Shown: in pieces, positions 60,244 to 62,546 of the stretch
How the letters are laid out: each line of letters begins with the position of its first letter
Position numbering within the stretch: the first letter of the stretch is position 1
From: Treponema sp.
GTDB lineage: Bacteria > Spirochaetota > Spirochaetia > Treponematales > Breznakiellaceae
Direction: 5' to 3'
Length of the DNA stretch: 62,546 bases
NCBI GenBank assembly: GCA_009784975.1
Contig: WQXG01000006.1
Span: 1 to 62,546, forward strand
The notes under the pieces: model-generated
What the model saw: only the letters and a program-made list of their open reading frames with translations
The model's database searches: none
Told to the model about the DNA's origin: nothing
Program-made: the position numbers and the translations under genes

Positions 60244-60630
60244 TCACATCCTGAATAATCGTAATTTTGCCAATTTTTGCTTGAAAAGATCAAGCTTTAT
60301 TGGTTTTGTAATATAATCAGTAGCTCCGTGTTTTAACGCTTCTATTACGTTAAACTTGGCAGCTTCACTGGTTACCATGATTATGGGTAAATCTTTGTAT
60401 TGATCCATTGCTCTAACCTGTTTCAGAAAGTCAATTCCTGATAACCTAGGCATATTCCAGTCGAGCAGTATAAGATCGACTGTTTGAGTTTCGAGCAATG
60501 CCAATGCTTCTTCGCCGTCTTTGGCTTCGATAAAGTTGCATGGTGATTCTACCCCTGAAAAGACACCTTTTACCGTGTTTCTCATTATTCTGGAGTCATC
60601 AACAATCATTATTGTTACACCGGCAGGCAT
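60244..60630 (-). CDS. CheY-like response regulator
   Basis: A stand-alone receiver domain of 128 residues with the acidic pocket MIVDDSRIMR (Asp 11-12), phospho-acceptor Asp near 57 in LILLDWNMPRLSG, Thr near 87 in IIMVTSE and Lys near 109 in DYITKPI. It has no output domain, so it acts by protein binding, as CheY does on flagellar motors or on another partner. It is the first gene of the six-gene operon, behind AGGAGG and AT-rich promoter DNA (60640-60690). Confidence 0.93.
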   Translation of the reverse strand: MPAGVTIMIVDDSRIMRNTVKGVFSGVESPCNFIEAKDGEEALALLETQTVDLILLDWNMPRLSGIDFLKQVRAMDQYKDLPIIMVTSEAAKFNVIEALKHGATDYITKPIKLDLFKQKLAKLRLFRM

Positions 60631-60718
60631 AATACCTCCTAAAATTCATACTAATATAATGATACTATATAATTATCGAAAAGAGAAGTAAATTTATTCA
60701 CTTTTTTATTAAAGTTTT

Positions 60719-62293
60719 TCATTTTTCTTTCTTTTCCAGCCTCCATGAGGCTGTCCAGTTCCATTTTTCCGGGAAATCAGGTGATGCCACTTTTAAGCTT
60801 AATCTTCCGTGTTTAAAGCGGATTGCTGTGCTGAATGAAAAATCCCATTTTTCCTCTTTTTCCACAAGAAATGATATTCCAACCCTTGCCCTGAATTGCA
60901 GATTAAGCGGAGACCATGAAAGCTCGCAATTTGCCGCAGCGCTGTTCCAGTCCCATGAATTGGAAGGAATGGGGAAAATACCGAAGTTAAGGTCAGTACC
61001 CTTTAATGTTCCTGAAAAGTTTATGCCAATCGGGTTTTTAATGTTTATTCCCTGCAAATTGAGGCTTAAACCAACGGCTCCCGAAAAACTGTCGTTTATT
61101 TTTAACGGGTTTACCGCATTTCGATCAGCCGACAGGGATATTCTTGTTAATCTGACAGGATAGCTGCTGTTGTTACGGTTTAATGCCGGAAAACGCCAAT
61201 AAAAACCTGTAGAGCTGCGGTTAAAATCCTCGCCAAAACCGTCTGCGCGCAATACCGAATTGAGCCTTATAAGCGAATTGTATCTGCCTTTCCATTCAAT
61301 TTTTGCCGCCGCCCTGAAACCTTCGCTTAAGTTTGCCCCGTCCCTGTTCACAAAACGTTCCCCCGACCCATCCGCAGCCAGTGAAATTGCCAAAGGACGC
61401 GCTCTGCTGCCAAACGGCAATTTCGGCGTAATTGTTAAACCCAAATTGCAGTAAATATCAGTGCCCCATGCAAAAGTTTCAGATAATGCAAAATCTGAGC
61501 TAACCGAGAATGCCGGGCTGGAAAAAAGGAGCCCGCCCGCATAGAGATGGAATTCCCGTTCAGGCAGCGGCGGAGTATCAGAAAACCATGTGCCTGGATT
61601 TTTGGGCGGAAGTGTTCTCCCTGTGTAAAATGCTTCAAGCAGCAATGCTGATGGAGCAGCTTTGTTTTTTGCAAAAACGATATCAATACCGGCAGAAAGT
61701 GCAGGAGTCAGGTCTGGTTCGATCTGCGTCTGTGCAGAAACAAAACCCCTGAACTTTACACTTTGGAACATTTCCAGATACGGAGTGGATAAGTAAAGAT
61801 ATGCCTCATCCTCTTTGGTACTGGACGCGGCAGTTTTTAAATCGGCAATAAGAGGCTTGTGGTTTTCCGCATAAGGAGGCGAACGTATCCACGGGTTGCG
61901 TATTCTTGCAGAGAGCCCCCATTCATCAAGTACGCCGTAAAGCAGGCGCGAGCCGGTTGGTCTGTGGTAGAGACCGCCTGTAAAATGGGTAATTCCGTTA
62001 CTTAGGAGCCCCTCCAGGGAGTCGTTCCACTGCAATGTATCAAGATCAAAGCTAAGGGGGCGCCTGTCCAGCACCTGACCCCGCAGCATGAGACCAAGAG
62101 GAAGAAAATGCAGCCTCATTTCCCCGCGGTTATGGAGATTTTTATTTTCTTCCCACGAACCGCTCCAAAGCAGACCCCAATTAAAATAAGACGGCGCCGT
62201 ATTTACGCCCCCGCCTCCCGATGCCTGATTGTCCGCAAAGCAAACAACCAGACCGCACAAAAAAGCGACCATAAAAAAAGATATTTTCTTCAT
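60719..62293 (-). CDS. Hypothetical secreted envelope protein, possible beta barrel
   Basis: The 524-residue product has a signal peptide (MKKISFFMVAFLCGLVVCFA) with cleavage after CFA. The mature part is rich in Trp, Phe, Ser and Leu with alternating strands such as FNWGLLWSGSWEENKNLHN, LRLNSVLRADGFGE and GRLSLKVASPDF, which suits a beta barrel with many strands. I recognise no named family. The ATG at 62293 begins the signal peptide; no good ribosome binding site precedes it. It follows a separate operon and is downstream of none. Confidence 0.6.
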   Translation of the reverse strand: MKKISFFMVAFLCGLVVCFADNQASGGGGVNTAPSYFNWGLLWSGSWEENKNLHNRGEMRLHFLPLGLMLRGQVLDRRPLSFDLDTLQWNDSLEGLLSNGITHFTGGLYHRPTGSRLLYGVLDEWGLSARIRNPWIRSPPYAENHKPLIADLKTAASSTKEDEAYLYLSTPYLEMFQSVKFRGFVSAQTQIEPDLTPALSAGIDIVFAKNKAAPSALLLEAFYTGRTLPPKNPGTWFSDTPPLPEREFHLYAGGLLFSSPAFSVSSDFALSETFAWGTDIYCNLGLTITPKLPFGSRARPLAISLAADGSGERFVNRDGANLSEGFRAAAKIEWKGRYNSLIRLNSVLRADGFGEDFNRSSTGFYWRFPALNRNNSSYPVRLTRISLSADRNAVNPLKINDSFSGAVGLSLNLQGINIKNPIGINFSGTLKGTDLNFGIFPIPSNSWDWNSAAANCELSWSPLNLQFRARVGISFLVEKEEKWDFSFSTAIRFKHGRLSLKVASPDFPEKWNWTASWRLEKKEK

Positions 62294-62445
62294 GTATATA
62301 TATGGCGCACAGATGCGTGGTGCTTGACCGAGAATCAAAGAATTTTAAAAATTTTTAAGAATCTTTACCACAAACCACACGAACGGACACGAACAGGGGA
62401 AGAGAAGAGGAAGAAGAATTTTTGGAAAAGGTAGACAATATGAAA

Positions 62446-62514
62446 GCCCTCCGAAGATAGTATAATAACCGTGGGTTAACCGCGTAGCGGCATACCACAA
62501 ATCTTACGGAGGGC
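62446..62514 (+). promoter_or_regulatory. Long hairpin leader that sequesters a Shine-Dalgarno
   Basis: GCCCTCCG-A-AGAT (62446-62458) pairs with ATCTTA-CGGAGGGC (62501-62514), a 12-bp stem with one bulge. The Shine-Dalgarno GGAGGG lies in the 3' arm, followed by ATG at 62519. Inner pieces GTGG/CCAC and CCGC/GCGG form a second hairpin. A TATAAT lies in the 5' part of the loop at 62461-62466, so the full hairpin forms only if transcription starts further upstream. Confidence 0.6.
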
Positions 62515-62518
62515 AAAA

Positions 62519-62546
62519 ATGATAAGTAAAGGATACTACATTGGAA
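62519..62546 (+). CDS. Start of an unidentified gene, cut by the window end
   Basis: An ATG at 62519 with a strong GGAGGG five to ten bases upstream opens a frame reading MISKGYYIG before the window ends. Nine residues are not enough to assign a family. The structured leader indicates a real gene whose translation is probably regulated. Confidence 0.5.

Overview
The window looks like part of a chromosome from a treponeme-type spirochaete, probably host-associated or an environmental relative of the termite-gut treponemes. The reasons are an archaeal/eukaryal-type phenylalanyl-tRNA synthetase alpha chain beside a bacterial-type AspRS, many small secreted or lipobox proteins, beta-helix and RCC1-repeat surface proteins, a type III glutamine synthetase, and a CheX/CheY pair of the spirochaete kind. 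The placement is inferred from gene content, because there is no rRNA or tRNA gene in the window. The first 70 bases are a poly-G run that is most likely a contig-end artefact.

Layout. 0.3-4 kb: grpE-dnaK-dnaJ chaperone operon. 4-12 kb: an envelope protein, then a minus-strand group (TPR membrane protein, FMN adenylyltransferase-like protein, very large GH13 enzyme) divergent from a solute-binding protein. 12-16.6 kb: an accessory stretch with lower coding density, small lipoproteins, a HigB/RelE-like toxin with a short partner, a frameshifted XRE regulator and palindromic repeats. 16.7-20 kb: glycogen phosphorylase with a promoter that predicts a leaderless mRNA, then a preQ1-I riboswitch in front of a YhhQ queuosine-precursor transporter. 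20-23 kb: a beta-helix protein and parAB. 23-32 kb: two FAD oxidoreductases (one with a [2Fe-2S] BFD domain) divergent from an ABC importer and an HTH-nucleotidyltransferase, suggesting uptake and activation of an organic phosphonate- or choline-like compound, followed by a GPH sugar symporter and a hemerythrin. 32-36 kb: pheS and aspS. 36-44 kb: a second accessory stretch with a DUF4143 ATPase, a nuclease-like protein, RCC1 and beta-helix surface proteins, an XRE regulator, a HEPN-MNT module, gene fragments and dispersed palindromes. 44-49 kb: gatCAB and glnN. 49-60.6 kb: a signalling region with an acyltransferase and FIST-domain hybrid kinase on the plus strand, facing a minus-strand operon cheY-cheX-lipid kinase-CheA-like kinase-HD-GYP regulator-coaW. 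The last 2 kb hold an envelope protein and the start of a gene behind a long hairpin leader.

Main points for a second look: (1) GatA has lost the glycine/serine-rich amidase signature and a second internal block while staying in frame, although gatB and gatC look normal; (2) the self-contained signalling operon couples a membrane CheA-like kinase to CheY, CheX, HD-GYP and a lipid kinase with a degenerate GGDGT motif; (3) the preQ1 riboswitch closely resembles the Thermoanaerobacter tengcongensis aptamer; (4) an intrinsic terminator lies between the glnN promoter and glnN, predicting attenuation; (5) a family of long palindromes sits next to stop codons and beside broken genes. No CRISPR array, insertion sequence with transposase, rRNA or tRNA was found.
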